Under the pieces are notes generated by a model. The model searched no databases and was not told where the DNA came from. It saw nothing but the letters and a program-made list of their open reading frames with translations. This document shows, piece by piece, positions 15,005 through 22,792 of a DNA stretch of 64,000 nt; within the stretch, counting starts at the first letter, position 1, and each line of letters begins with the position of its first letter. Source of the stretch: Ramlibacter albus (GTDB taxonomy: Bacteria > Pseudomonadota > Gammaproteobacteria > Burkholderiales > Burkholderiaceae_C); the NCBI RefSeq assembly GCF_014297445.1, contig NZ_JACORU010000018.1, forward strand, positions 28,427 through 92,426. The letters are read 5' to 3'. The position numbers and the translations under genes are program-made.

Positions 15005-16140
15005 GCGTCGACCGGCTGGCCCTCGCGCGCACGCTCAGCCGCATCGAGCGCGGTGACGCCGTCGCTTTCGATACGCAGTCGCTGGGGCGCGCGCATGTCG
15101 TCGGCATCACGGGCGCACCGGGTGCCGGGAAGTCGACGCTCGTCAATCTGCTGCTCGGCGAATGGCTCTCTCGCGGACGGAAGACCGGCGTACTCGCCGT
15201 CGACCCTTCGAGCCCGATCACCGGCGGTGCCGTGCTGGGCGACCGCGTGCGCATGGGCGAGCATGGGGCGCATGGCGACGTGTTCATCCGCTCGGTCGCT
15301 TCGCGCGGACATCTCGGCGGGCTGGCCCAAGGCACTCGCACGATGGTGGATGCGCTCGACGCCGCCGGCTTCGACGTCGTGCTCGTGGAGACGGTGGGCG
15401 CCGGCCAATCCGAAGTCGAGATCGTCGAAGTGGCGGACACGCGCATCGTCGCGTGCCCGCCGGGGCTGGGCGACGACGTGCAGTCCATCAAGGCGGGCAT
15501 CCTCGAGATCGCGGACATCCTGGTGGTGACCAAATCCGACTTGCCGAGCGCGGACCGCACGATGCGCGACTTGCGGGACATGCTCCACCTGCGCGCTGCG
15601 GCGCCTGAAGGCGCCTGGAAAGTGCCGGTGCTCGGCACCAGCACGCAGGACAAGCTCGGCGTGCCCGAGCTGGCGGACCGCATCGCCGCGCATGCGCAGG
15701 CAGCGGGGCGCGGGCGCAGGCTGACCGCCGTGGACCCGGTCGCGGGCCACGTGCACGCACTCTGGGCACGCGACCCGTTCGCGCAAAGCCTCGGCGTGCG
15801 CCTGCGCGGAGCGGGGAGCGGCACGGCGACTGTGGCGCTCACGCTGCAGCCTTCGCACATCAATTTCAACGGCACGTGCCACGGCGGCGTCACCTTCTCG
15901 CTGGCGGACACCGCCTTCGGGCTGGCCTCCAACTCGCACGGCGTCATCGCGGCCGGCATCGACGCGCACATCACCTACCAGAACCCCGCTACGACCGGCG
16001 ACACCCTTGTGGCCCGCGCCGTGGAAGTGTCGCGATCGAAAAAGCTGGCCGTCTACCGCGTGGACGTCACCCGCGAAAGCGACGGCGCTGCGCTGTGCAG
16101 CTTCACGGGCACCGTGTACCGCACCGAGCGCCCGAACTGA
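15001..16140 (+). CDS. MeaB/ArgK-type G-protein chaperone fused to a PaaI-type hotdog thioesterase
   Basis: A 379-residue two-domain protein, GTG start overlapping the mutase stop (GTGA). Residues 1 to about 245 are a MeaB-type GTPase, which loads and protects adenosylcobalamin mutases: P-loop GAPGAGKS at 38-45, VDPSSPITGGAVLGDRVRM near 68-85, GAGQSEVEI near 133 and TKSD near 177. Residues about 250-379 are a hotdog acyl-CoA thioesterase with NFNGTCHGG and SLADTAFGLASNS (catalytic Asp about 303). No stop or frameshift separates the domains. The GTPase part lacks the C-terminal dimerisation arm of stand-alone MeaB, and the thioesterase takes its place. It may hydrolyse stalled or product CoA esters of the mutase. 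Confidence 0.85.
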   Translation: MSVDRLALARTLSRIERGDAVAFDTQSLGRAHVVGITGAPGAGKSTLVNLLLGEWLSRGRKTGVLAVDPSSPITGGAVLGDRVRMGEHGAHGDVFIRSVASRGHLGGLAQGTRTMVDALDAAGFDVVLVETVGAGQSEVEIVEVADTRIVACPPGLGDDVQSIKAGILEIADILVVTKSDLPSADRTMRDLRDMLHLRAAAPEGAWKVPVLGTSTQDKLGVPELADRIAAHAQAAGRGRRLTAVDPVAGHVHALWARDPFAQSLGVRLRGAGSGTATVALTLQPSHINFNGTCHGGVTFSLADTAFGLASNSHGVIAAGIDAHITYQNPATTGDTLVARAVEVSRSKKLAVYRVDVTRESDGAALCSFTGTVYRTERPN

Positions 16141-16184
16141 TCTAACTCAATATCCGCCGGCCGCGCCCTGCCCAGAATGGGCGC

Positions 16185-16580
16185 ATGGTCCGGCTTGCCC
16201 TTGCCTTCATCGCCACCTGCCTGCTCGCCGGCCATGCGCTGGCGGCGGACGTCCACGTCCTGGTGAGCGTGGCCTTCAAGCCCGTTGTCGTTGCCGTGGC
16301 GCCTGGCTTCGAGAAGCGCACCGGGCACAAGGTGAAGTTCGTGGAGGACGACGACTTCGACCTGGCCCTTCTGCCGGAGGTCGAGCTGGAGCGGCTGGGC
16401 AAGGACGGGGTTGTGGCCGACGGGTCGATCACCCGCCTCGCGCGCGAGTCGCGCGTGTTCTACGCGGGCGCGCTGTCCACCAATGCGGTGAACTCGAATG
16501 CGGCCTTGTCGCTGCTGATCCTGCTGTCCAGCGAAGAGACGCAGGCGATCCTCAAGAGCAAAGGGCTGTCGGCGCCCTGA
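16185..16580 (+). CDS. Shortened ModA-like periplasmic substrate-binding protein, probable deletion remnant
   Basis: A 131-residue exported protein with a signal peptide (ALAFIATCLLAGHALAAD) and the start of a molybdate-type receptor (VHVLVSVAFKPVVVAVAPGFEKRTGHKV). At about residue 88 it jumps from GVVADGSITRLARES to the usual C-terminal end YAGALSTNA through SSEETQAILKSKGL. Full family members are near 230-260 residues, so about 100-120 residues of the hinge and second lobe are missing. The reading frame is intact, but a functional ligand cleft is unlikely. It converges with the thioesterase gene, with a 6-base gap. Confidence 0.6.
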   Translation: MVRLALAFIATCLLAGHALAADVHVLVSVAFKPVVVAVAPGFEKRTGHKVKFVEDDDFDLALLPEVELERLGKDGVVADGSITRLARESRVFYAGALSTNAVNSNAALSLLILLSSEETQAILKSKGLSAP

Positions 16581-16586
16581 GCCGGT

Positions 16587-17057
16587 TCAGGACACGATGT
16601 AAGCCGCGGCCCCCGTCGCGAGCAGTTCACCGTCGGCGCCGTGGAACTCCATCCGCGTGTTCGCCACGCGAGAACCCAGGCGCATCACCTGCGCCTTCAA
16701 CTCGAAGCGCTCGCCGATCGCGGCGCGCAGGTAGTCGACGCGCAGGTCGATGGTGCCCAGCCGCCCGAAGCGGTGCAGGCGCTGCTCGGGCGTTTCGTCC
16801 ATGTGCTTGGCGCCGATGGCGGCCATGCAGGCGAGGCCCGCCATCGCGTCGAGCCCCGCGCTGATCACGCCGCCGTGCAGCCGGTTGTAGGCGAAATGGC
16901 CGACCAGCTCCTGCTTCATGTCGATGTGGCCGGTGACGCCCTCCGGGTGCAACCTGTCGATCTTCAGGCCCAGCACGGTGTTGAAGACGACGCGCTCCTC
17001 GAAGATCTTCTTGAGGCCTGCGACGAACTCCGGCTCGAAGAACTGCTTGCCGCTCAT
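16587..17057 (-). CDS. Hotdog-fold thioesterase of the Atu-like operon
   Basis: A 156-residue hotdog protein, last gene of the minus-strand operon. The motif YNRLHGGVISAGLDAMAGLA and the later GTIDLRVDYLRAA are typical of acyl-CoA thioesterases of the PaaI/YiiD-related group. Its ATG overlaps the dehydrogenase stop (ATGA), so translation is coupled. Release of CoA from a pathway intermediate or a dead-end ester is the likely role. Confidence 0.82.
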   Translation of the reverse strand: MSGKQFFEPEFVAGLKKIFEERVVFNTVLGLKIDRLHPEGVTGHIDMKQELVGHFAYNRLHGGVISAGLDAMAGLACMAAIGAKHMDETPEQRLHRFGRLGTIDLRVDYLRAAIGERFELKAQVMRLGSRVANTRMEFHGADGELLATGAAAYIVS

Positions 17058-18208
17058 AGCGCCAGCTGCCTCGCGGCAAGCTCCTTCATGATCTCTTCGG
17101 CGCCGCCGCCGATCATCATCACCTTCACCTCGCGGTAGATGCGCTCGCACTTGGTCCCGCGCATGAAGCCCATGCCGCCGAGGATCTGCACGGCCTGGTC
17201 GGCACAGAACTGCATCGTCTGCGTCGAGTGGTTCTTCAGCATGCACACGTCGGCCACCAGATTGGGGTCGGATTCCAGTTTCCCGCCTTCGGCGCGCTCA
17301 CTCACATCGGCAAGCCACGCCTCGGTGGAGCGGATGCGCATCTGCATGTCGACGAGCTTGTGGCGAATGACCTGTTTCTCGACGAGAGCCGTGCCGAAGG
17401 TCTTGCGTTGCCGCGACCAGTCCAGCGCCTCGTCGTAGCAGCACTGCGCGAAGCCCAGCGCCATCGCCGACATCGCGAGCCGCTCGCCGTTGAAGTTGGT
17501 CATGATGATCTTGAAGCCTGCGCCCTCTTCGGCCAGCAGGTACTTCGCGGGCACGCGCACGTTGTCGAAGCGGATGTGCGCCGTGTCGGATGCGAGCCAG
17601 CCCATCTTGTCCAGGCGCGTGCGCGAGATGCCGGGCGCGTCGCCGGGCACGAGGATCATCGAAATGCCCGACGCGCCCTTGCTCTCACCCGTGCGCACCG
17701 CCACCGTGAGCCAGTCGGCGCGCACGCCCGACGTGATGAAGGTCTTCTCGCCGTTCAGGACATAGTGGTCGCCTTCGCGGCGCGCGGTGGTCCGCAGGCT
17801 GGCGACGTCCGAGCCACCACCGGGCTCCGTGATGCACAGCGCCGCGATCTTCTCGCCGCGCAGCACGGGCGGAATAGCCTCGCGCTTCACCTCGTCACGC
17901 CCGTAGCGCAGCACGGGCGGCAGCCCGATGTTGTGCGACTGCAGGCTGGCCATCACGCCGCCGCTGCCGCCGAAACGCGCGAGCGTGACCGAGACCGCGG
18001 TGCGCAAGGCATGCGAAACGGGCGTGCCGCCGTACGCCTCCGGGTAGCCGAGCCCCTGCAGGCCGAGGGCTGCCGCCTCGCGGTACAGCTCGCGTGGGAA
18101 TTCACCGGCCTCGTCCCACTTCGTGGCATTCGGCGCGATGCGCTCCAGCGCGAAGCGCTTCACGGCGGCAGTGATCGCCTCGATGTCGGCGCGCGCATCG
18201 TCGTTCAT
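17054..18208 (-). CDS. Acyl-CoA dehydrogenase (second, distal copy)
   Basis: A 384-residue FAD flavoenzyme that should introduce an alpha,beta double bond into an acyl-CoA. Family motifs are ALCITEPGGGSDVAS and GEKTFITSG, then WSRQRKTFG and QILGGMGFMRGTKCERIYR. The common C-terminal catalytic Glu position reads IGGGAEEI rather than an EGT-type motif. A Glu is present at 242 (NGERLAMSA), as in isovaleryl-CoA-type dehydrogenases. The start overlaps the carboxylase stop by 4 bases. It probably acts on a branched acyl-CoA different from the substrate of the first dehydrogenase. Confidence 0.88.
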   Translation of the reverse strand: MNDDARADIEAITAAVKRFALERIAPNATKWDEAGEFPRELYREAAALGLQGLGYPEAYGGTPVSHALRTAVSVTLARFGGSGGVMASLQSHNIGLPPVLRYGRDEVKREAIPPVLRGEKIAALCITEPGGGSDVASLRTTARREGDHYVLNGEKTFITSGVRADWLTVAVRTGESKGASGISMILVPGDAPGISRTRLDKMGWLASDTAHIRFDNVRVPAKYLLAEEGAGFKIIMTNFNGERLAMSAMALGFAQCCYDEALDWSRQRKTFGTALVEKQVIRHKLVDMQMRIRSTEAWLADVSERAEGGKLESDPNLVADVCMLKNHSTQTMQFCADQAVQILGGMGFMRGTKCERIYREVKVMMIGGGAEEIMKELAARQLAL

Positions 18209-20043
18209 GCCGCGGCCTCGAAGCTCACGAGCACCTGCGAGGTCGCGGCCTGCTGGCCGGCCTTCACGTGGATGGCCTTGACGACGCCGTCGCGCGCGGC
18301 CGAGAGGGCATGTTCCAGCTTCATGGATTCGATGACCAGCAGTGTGTCGCCTTTCGCGACGCGCGTGCCTGCTTCGGCCTTGATCGCGATCACCTTTCCG
18401 TTGAATGGGGCACGCAGTTCGTTCGACCCGGCGCCGCCTGCTGCGCCACGCGATGGGTCGAACGACGCGTCCTCGACGAAGAGGTCCACGGGGCCAGCCT
18501 GCACGTGCCAGCGGCCATCGGCCACGCGCATCGCTTGTGCATCGCCCGCCGCCAGCTGCGACTCGCTCAGTCGCACATCGACGAGCTGGTCGCGGTGCCG
18601 CAGCCGGGCCGGGCGTACGAAAGGGCTGGCGAGGTGGGACGCCGCACCGCGCGGGAATACGACAGCCGCTGCGCATTGCGGCAACACCCGCGATTCCTCA
18701 CGCGCGATCGCCGCGCGGATCTCGTCGCCATGGCCTACAAGGAAGGGAATCAGCGCACGCCCCTCGCGGAAGACCGGGTGCCGCAAGCACGCCGCCAGGA
18801 ATTGCCGGTTGTTCGGCAAGCCCAGCAGCACCGTGCGGTCCAGCGCCTGCGCGAGCCTGTCGATCGCCTGGTTGCGCGTCGGCGCGTGGGCGACGAGCTT
18901 GCCCAGCATCGAGTCGTAGTACGGCGGCACGTCGAGCCCTGCTTCGATCGCATGGTCGAACCGCACGCTGCCGGGCTCCCGAAACCGCATCACTCGGCCG
19001 GTGTGCGGGATGAACTGCTCGTCTTCGGCGCACAGCCGCACCTCGATCGCATGCCCGTTGAAGGCGACTTGCTCCTGCGCGAGCGGCAACGGTTCGCCGC
19101 GCGCGATGCGAAGCTGCCATTCGACGAGGTCCAGGCCCGTCACGGCCTCGGTGACCGGGTGCTCCACCTGCAGGCGTGTGTTCATCTCCATCAGGAAGAA
19201 GTCGCCGCCCTCCACGAGGAATTCGACCGTGCCCGCGCCCACGTAGCCTGCCGACTGGGCCAGCTCCACCGCGCAGCGGCCCATGCGTTCGCGCATGGCT
19301 GCATCGACAGCAGGGCTCGGCGTCTCCTCGATGATCTTCTGGTGGCGGCGCTGAACGGAACAGTCCCGCTCGCCGAGGTGGATGCAGTGCCCGTGCGAAT
19401 CGGCGAACACCTGCACTTCGACGTGGCGCGGGGCGAGCAACGCGCGTTCGAGCAGGAGCTCGCCGGAGCCGAACGCCGACTGCGCTTCCGACCGGGCGCT
19501 TTGCAACGCGCTTGGGAGCTGCGCGGGCTCTTGCACGAGCCGCATGCCGCGGCCGCCGCCACCTGCTGCCGCCTTCACCATGACCGGAAAGCCGATGCGC
19601 CTGGCCTCCGCCGCGAAACGCTCGTCGGACTGGTCCTCGCCCTGGTAACCGTGCAGGCAAGGAACACCGCGCGCTTGCGCGAGCTGCTTCGCGCGCGACT
19701 TGCTGCCCAACGCGCGGATCGCACTCGCCGGCGGCCCCACCCACGTGAGCCCCGCATCCACCACGGCCTGCGCGAACTCGGCGTTCTCGCTCAGGAATCC
19801 ATACCCGGGGTGTACGGCATCCGCACCCGTCTCGCGTGCAGCGGCCAGCAACTTGTCGATGCGCAAATAGGTGTCGGCCGACGCATCGCCATGCAGCGGC
19901 ACCGCCACCGTCGCCTCGCGAACGTGCAGCGCACGCGCATCGGCATCCGAATACACCGCCACCGTCTCGATCCCGAGCCGGTGCGCCGTGCGGATCACAC
20001 GCCGCGCGATCTCGCCGCGGTTGGCGATGAGCAGCCGCTTCAT
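18205..20043 (-). CDS. atuF: Biotin carboxylase/biotin carrier subunit of an acyl-CoA carboxylase (AtuF-like)
   Basis: A 612-residue alpha subunit: biotin carboxylase domain (MKRLLIANRGEIARRVIRTA, ATP-grasp with AAAGGGGRGM near 163, EMNTRLQVEHPVTEAVTGLD near 290). A linker and a C-terminal biotin-carrier domain follow, with ESMKLEH; the biotinylated Lys is about residue 575. With the carboxyltransferase two genes upstream it would carboxylate a branched unsaturated acyl-CoA. Geranyl-CoA carboxylase is favoured over methylcrotonyl-CoA carboxylase because AtuA genes lie alongside. ATGA overlaps join it to both neighbours. Confidence 0.88.
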   Translation of the reverse strand: MKRLLIANRGEIARRVIRTAHRLGIETVAVYSDADARALHVREATVAVPLHGDASADTYLRIDKLLAAARETGADAVHPGYGFLSENAEFAQAVVDAGLTWVGPPASAIRALGSKSRAKQLAQARGVPCLHGYQGEDQSDERFAAEARRIGFPVMVKAAAGGGGRGMRLVQEPAQLPSALQSARSEAQSAFGSGELLLERALLAPRHVEVQVFADSHGHCIHLGERDCSVQRRHQKIIEETPSPAVDAAMRERMGRCAVELAQSAGYVGAGTVEFLVEGGDFFLMEMNTRLQVEHPVTEAVTGLDLVEWQLRIARGEPLPLAQEQVAFNGHAIEVRLCAEDEQFIPHTGRVMRFREPGSVRFDHAIEAGLDVPPYYDSMLGKLVAHAPTRNQAIDRLAQALDRTVLLGLPNNRQFLAACLRHPVFREGRALIPFLVGHGDEIRAAIAREESRVLPQCAAAVVFPRGAASHLASPFVRPARLRHRDQLVDVRLSESQLAAGDAQAMRVADGRWHVQAGPVDLFVEDASFDPSRGAAGGAGSNELRAPFNGKVIAIKAEAGTRVAKGDTLLVIESMKLEHALSAARDGVVKAIHVKAGQQAATSQVLVSFEAAA

Positions 20044-21221
20044 TCGCGCGTGGGCCGCTTGGCGATGCCCATGGTCTTGGCGAGGATGCCGAGCATCACT
20101 TCGTCCGCGCCGCCGCCGATGGAAGCGAGCCGGCCGTCGCGGTACATCCGCGAGACGCGGTTCTCCCAGGTGAAGCCCATGCCGCCCCAGAACTGCAGGC
20201 AGGTGTCCGGCACTTCGCGGTTCAGGCGGCCGGCCTTGAGCTTGGCCATGGAGGCGAGCTCCAGCACGTCCTCGCCCTTCACGTACAGGTCGCAGGCGCG
20301 GTAGGTGAGCGCGCGCAGCGCCTCCACTTCGGTCTTCAGCTCCGCGAGCTTGAACTGCACCCACTGCTGGTCCGCGAGCGAAGCGCCGAACATCTTGCGC
20401 TCCTGCGCCCAGTCGATGGTGAGCTGGATGCAGTGGTTCAACGTATGCAGCGAGCGCGCGGCGGCCCACAGGCGCTCCTCCTGGAACTGCTGCATCTGGT
20501 AGATGAAGCCCTGCCCCTCGGCGCCGATGCGGTAACGCTGCGGCACGCGGACCTCGTCGAAGTAGATCAGGCCCGTGTCGGACGAGTGCATGCCGATCTT
20601 GCGGATCTTCTTCGCCACCTCGATGCCCTTGGTGAGCTTGCCTTTGGGGCCGTCGCGCATCGGCACGATGACGAGCGACTTGTTCTTGTGCACCGGGCCT
20701 TCGCCCGTGTTGACCAGCATGCACATCCAGTCGGCCTGCAGGCTGTTGGTGATCCACATCTTCTGGCCGGTGATGATGTAGTCGTCGCCGTCCTTCACCG
20801 CCTTGCTCTTGATGCCGGAGACGTCGCTGCCCGCGGCCGGCTCGCTCACGCCGATGCAGGCGACCATGTCGCCCGCGATGGCCGGGGCGAGAAACTGCCG
20901 TTTCAGCTCGTCGCTGCCGAATCGTGCGAGCGCGGGCGTCGCCATGTCGGTTTGCACGCCGATGGCCATGGGGACGCCGCCGCAGTTGATGTGGCCCAGC
21001 GCCTCGGCCATCGCCATCGACCAGGAGTAGTCGAGCCCGGCGCCGCCGTATTCCTCGGGCTTGCACAGGCCCAGCAGCCCCAGCTGGCCCAGGCGCTTGA
21101 AGACCTGGTGCGCGGGGAACATCTCGGCCTCTTCCCACTCGTCGACGTGCGGGTTGACCTCTTCCTCGATGAAGCGCTTGAGCGTCTTCTGCATCTCCAG
21201 GTGTTCGTGGGTGTATTCCAT
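20040..21221 (-). CDS. atuD: Acyl-CoA dehydrogenase, citronellyl-CoA dehydrogenase (AtuD)-like
   Basis: A 393-residue FAD acyl-CoA dehydrogenase. Motifs are CIGVSEPAAGSDVSGI near 122, TGQKMWITNS near 151, WAQERKMFG and FWGGMGFTWENRVSRMYRD near the end. The candidate catalytic Glu is residue 249 in QEERLWAAA, because the C-terminal position reads IGGGADEV. Neighbouring carboxylase and AtuA genes favour the citronellyl-CoA dehydrogenase branch over isovaleryl-CoA dehydrogenase; this is inference. The ATG has GAGGA upstream and touches the carboxyltransferase stop. Confidence 0.87.
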   Translation of the reverse strand: MEYTHEHLEMQKTLKRFIEEEVNPHVDEWEEAEMFPAHQVFKRLGQLGLLGLCKPEEYGGAGLDYSWSMAMAEALGHINCGGVPMAIGVQTDMATPALARFGSDELKRQFLAPAIAGDMVACIGVSEPAAGSDVSGIKSKAVKDGDDYIITGQKMWITNSLQADWMCMLVNTGEGPVHKNKSLVIVPMRDGPKGKLTKGIEVAKKIRKIGMHSSDTGLIYFDEVRVPQRYRIGAEGQGFIYQMQQFQEERLWAAARSLHTLNHCIQLTIDWAQERKMFGASLADQQWVQFKLAELKTEVEALRALTYRACDLYVKGEDVLELASMAKLKAGRLNREVPDTCLQFWGGMGFTWENRVSRMYRDGRLASIGGGADEVMLGILAKTMGIAKRPTRE

Positions 21222-22792
21222 TACATCCTCGCTACGCCAAATTGCATGGCATTGGTTTGCTTCAACTCCGCTTCGCGGATCGTGTCCAGGCAGAACGCGA
21301 GCACCGCGCGGGTGTCGCGCGGGTCGATCACGCCGTCGTCCAGCAGCAGGCCGGACGTGTAGAACGCGTCGGCCTGCGCCTCGAACATCGAGACGATCTT
21401 GTCGAACTGCTTCTTCGATTGCTCGGGGTCCGGCGTGATGCCTTTGCGCGCGAGGCCGGCCTCGGTGACGATCTGCATCGTGCGAGCGGCCTGCTCGCCA
21501 CCCATCACGGCCGTCTTGGCGCTCGGCCACGAGAACAGGAAGCGCGGCGCGTAGCCGCGGCCGCACATGCCGTAGTTGCCGGCACCGAACGATGCACCGC
21601 ACTGGATGGTGAGCTGCGGCACGGTGGCGTTTGTCACCGCCTGGATCATCTTGCTGCCGTGCTTGATCATGCCGCCCTGCTCGCTCTCCTTGCCCACCAT
21701 GTAGCCGGTGGTGTTCTGCAGGTAGATGATCGGCTGGCCGAGCTGGCACATGTACTGGATGAAGTGCGTGGCCTTGTTGGCGCCGGCCACGTCGATCGGG
21801 CCGTTGTTGGTGATGAAGCCGACGCTGTGGCCCGCGATCGCGCCTTGCGAGCAGACGGTCTGCGCGCCGTAGAGCGGCTTGAATTCGAGATGCGTCTGGT
21901 CGACGAGGCACGCGATGACGTCGCGCATGTCGACCGGCTCGCGCAGGTTGAGCGGCATCACGCCCAATAAATTGGAATCTGACCCCAATTTCTTGTTGTC
22001 ATGCCGGGCTTGGCCCGGCATCCATGACAGCCTGCAAACGACGTCGCGGGCGATGCCCAGGGCGTGCCGGTCGTCCTCGGCGAGGTACTCGCCGAGGCCC
22101 GAGACGGCGGTGTGCATCTCCGCGCCGCCGAGCTCTTCTTCGGTCGCAACCTCTCCGGTGGCGGCCTTGAGCAAAGGCGGGCCGGCGAGGAAGGCGCGGG
22201 AGCGGCCACGCACCATGATCACGATATCGCTCAGGCCCGGCATGTACGCGCCGCCGGCAGTTCCGGAGCCATGCTGAACGCTGATCACCGGGATGCCCGC
22301 GGCCGACAGCCGCGCGAGGTTGCGGAACAGCCCGCCGCCACGCACGAAGGTCTGCACCGTGTAGCGCATCAGGTTGGCGCCGGCGCTCTCGACGAGGTGG
22401 ATGAAGGGCAGCTTGTTCTGCAGGGCGATCTCCTGCATGCGCAGCATCTTGTCCAGGCCCATCGGCTGCACGGCGCCCGCGTCGATGCCGGAGTCGTCCG
22501 CGACGATCATGCAGCGCGTGCCGGACACGAACCCGATGCCGGCGATGCTGCCGCCGCCGGGCACGGATTGCGGCTCCTCCTTCGTGTCCTGCAGGTAGCC
22601 GGCCAGCGTGCCCAGCGGCAGGTAGGGCGCGCCGGGGTCGAGCAGCAAGGCGACACGCTCGCGCGGCAGCAGCTGGCCGCGCTTGTCGAAGACGGGCTTG
22701 GCCTCGGCCGACTTCGCCGCTGCGCGCTCTTCCAAGGCACGCAGCTGCGCGATGCGCGCGAGCATGGCCTCGCTGCGGCCCCCTGCGCTCAC
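21221..22792 (-). CDS. atuC: Acyl-CoA carboxylase carboxyltransferase subunit (AtuC-like) containing a repeat-derived segment
   Basis: The beta subunit (523 residues) that transfers carboxyl from biotin to an acyl-CoA. Two crotonase-type halves are visible: VPGGGSIAGIGFVSG, SAGANLMRYTVQTF and GSGTAGGAYMPGLSD in the first; GFITNNGPIDVAGANKA, TGYMVGKESEQGGMIKHG and GASFGAGNYGMCGRGY in the second. Between the halves, residues about 255-275 (WMPGQARHDNKKLGSDSN) are translated from two palindromic repeats lying in frame. I chose the GTG that overlaps the SDR stop (GTGA); ATG at 22765 is the alternative and would give 514 residues. Either way the N-terminus is shorter than in homologues I know. Confidence 0.86.
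   Translation of the reverse strand: MSAGGRSEAMLARIAQLRALEERAAAKSAEAKPVFDKRGQLLPRERVALLLDPGAPYLPLGTLAGYLQDTKEEPQSVPGGGSIAGIGFVSGTRCMIVADDSGIDAGAVQPMGLDKMLRMQEIALQNKLPFIHLVESAGANLMRYTVQTFVRGGGLFRNLARLSAAGIPVISVQHGSGTAGGAYMPGLSDIVIMVRGRSRAFLAGPPLLKAATGEVATEEELGGAEMHTAVSGLGEYLAEDDRHALGIARDVVCRLSWMPGQARHDNKKLGSDSNLLGVMPLNLREPVDMRDVIACLVDQTHLEFKPLYGAQTVCSQGAIAGHSVGFITNNGPIDVAGANKATHFIQYMCQLGQPIIYLQNTTGYMVGKESEQGGMIKHGSKMIQAVTNATVPQLTIQCGASFGAGNYGMCGRGYAPRFLFSWPSAKTAVMGGEQAARTMQIVTEAGLARKGITPDPEQSKKQFDKIVSMFEAQADAFYTSGLLLDDGVIDPRDTRAVLAFCLDTIREAELKQTNAMQFGVARM
21969..22028. repeat. Two adjacent palindromic repeats inside the carboxyltransferase gene
   Basis: Element one, 21969-21991, has arms AAATTGG and CCAATTT around a 9-base centre, the style of REP elements linked to REP-associated transposases. 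Element two, 21998-22028, is one unit of the dispersed palindrome of this window (GTCATGCCGGGC... arms around TTG, with a CC bulge). Both are read through in frame by the carboxyltransferase, and they occupy the variable linker between its two domains. Confidence 0.8.

Noticed and set aside
16576..16591. Small hairpin CCTGA...TCAGG across the convergent stops
   Set aside because: A 5-bp stem with no T-run is within chance expectation for this GC content.
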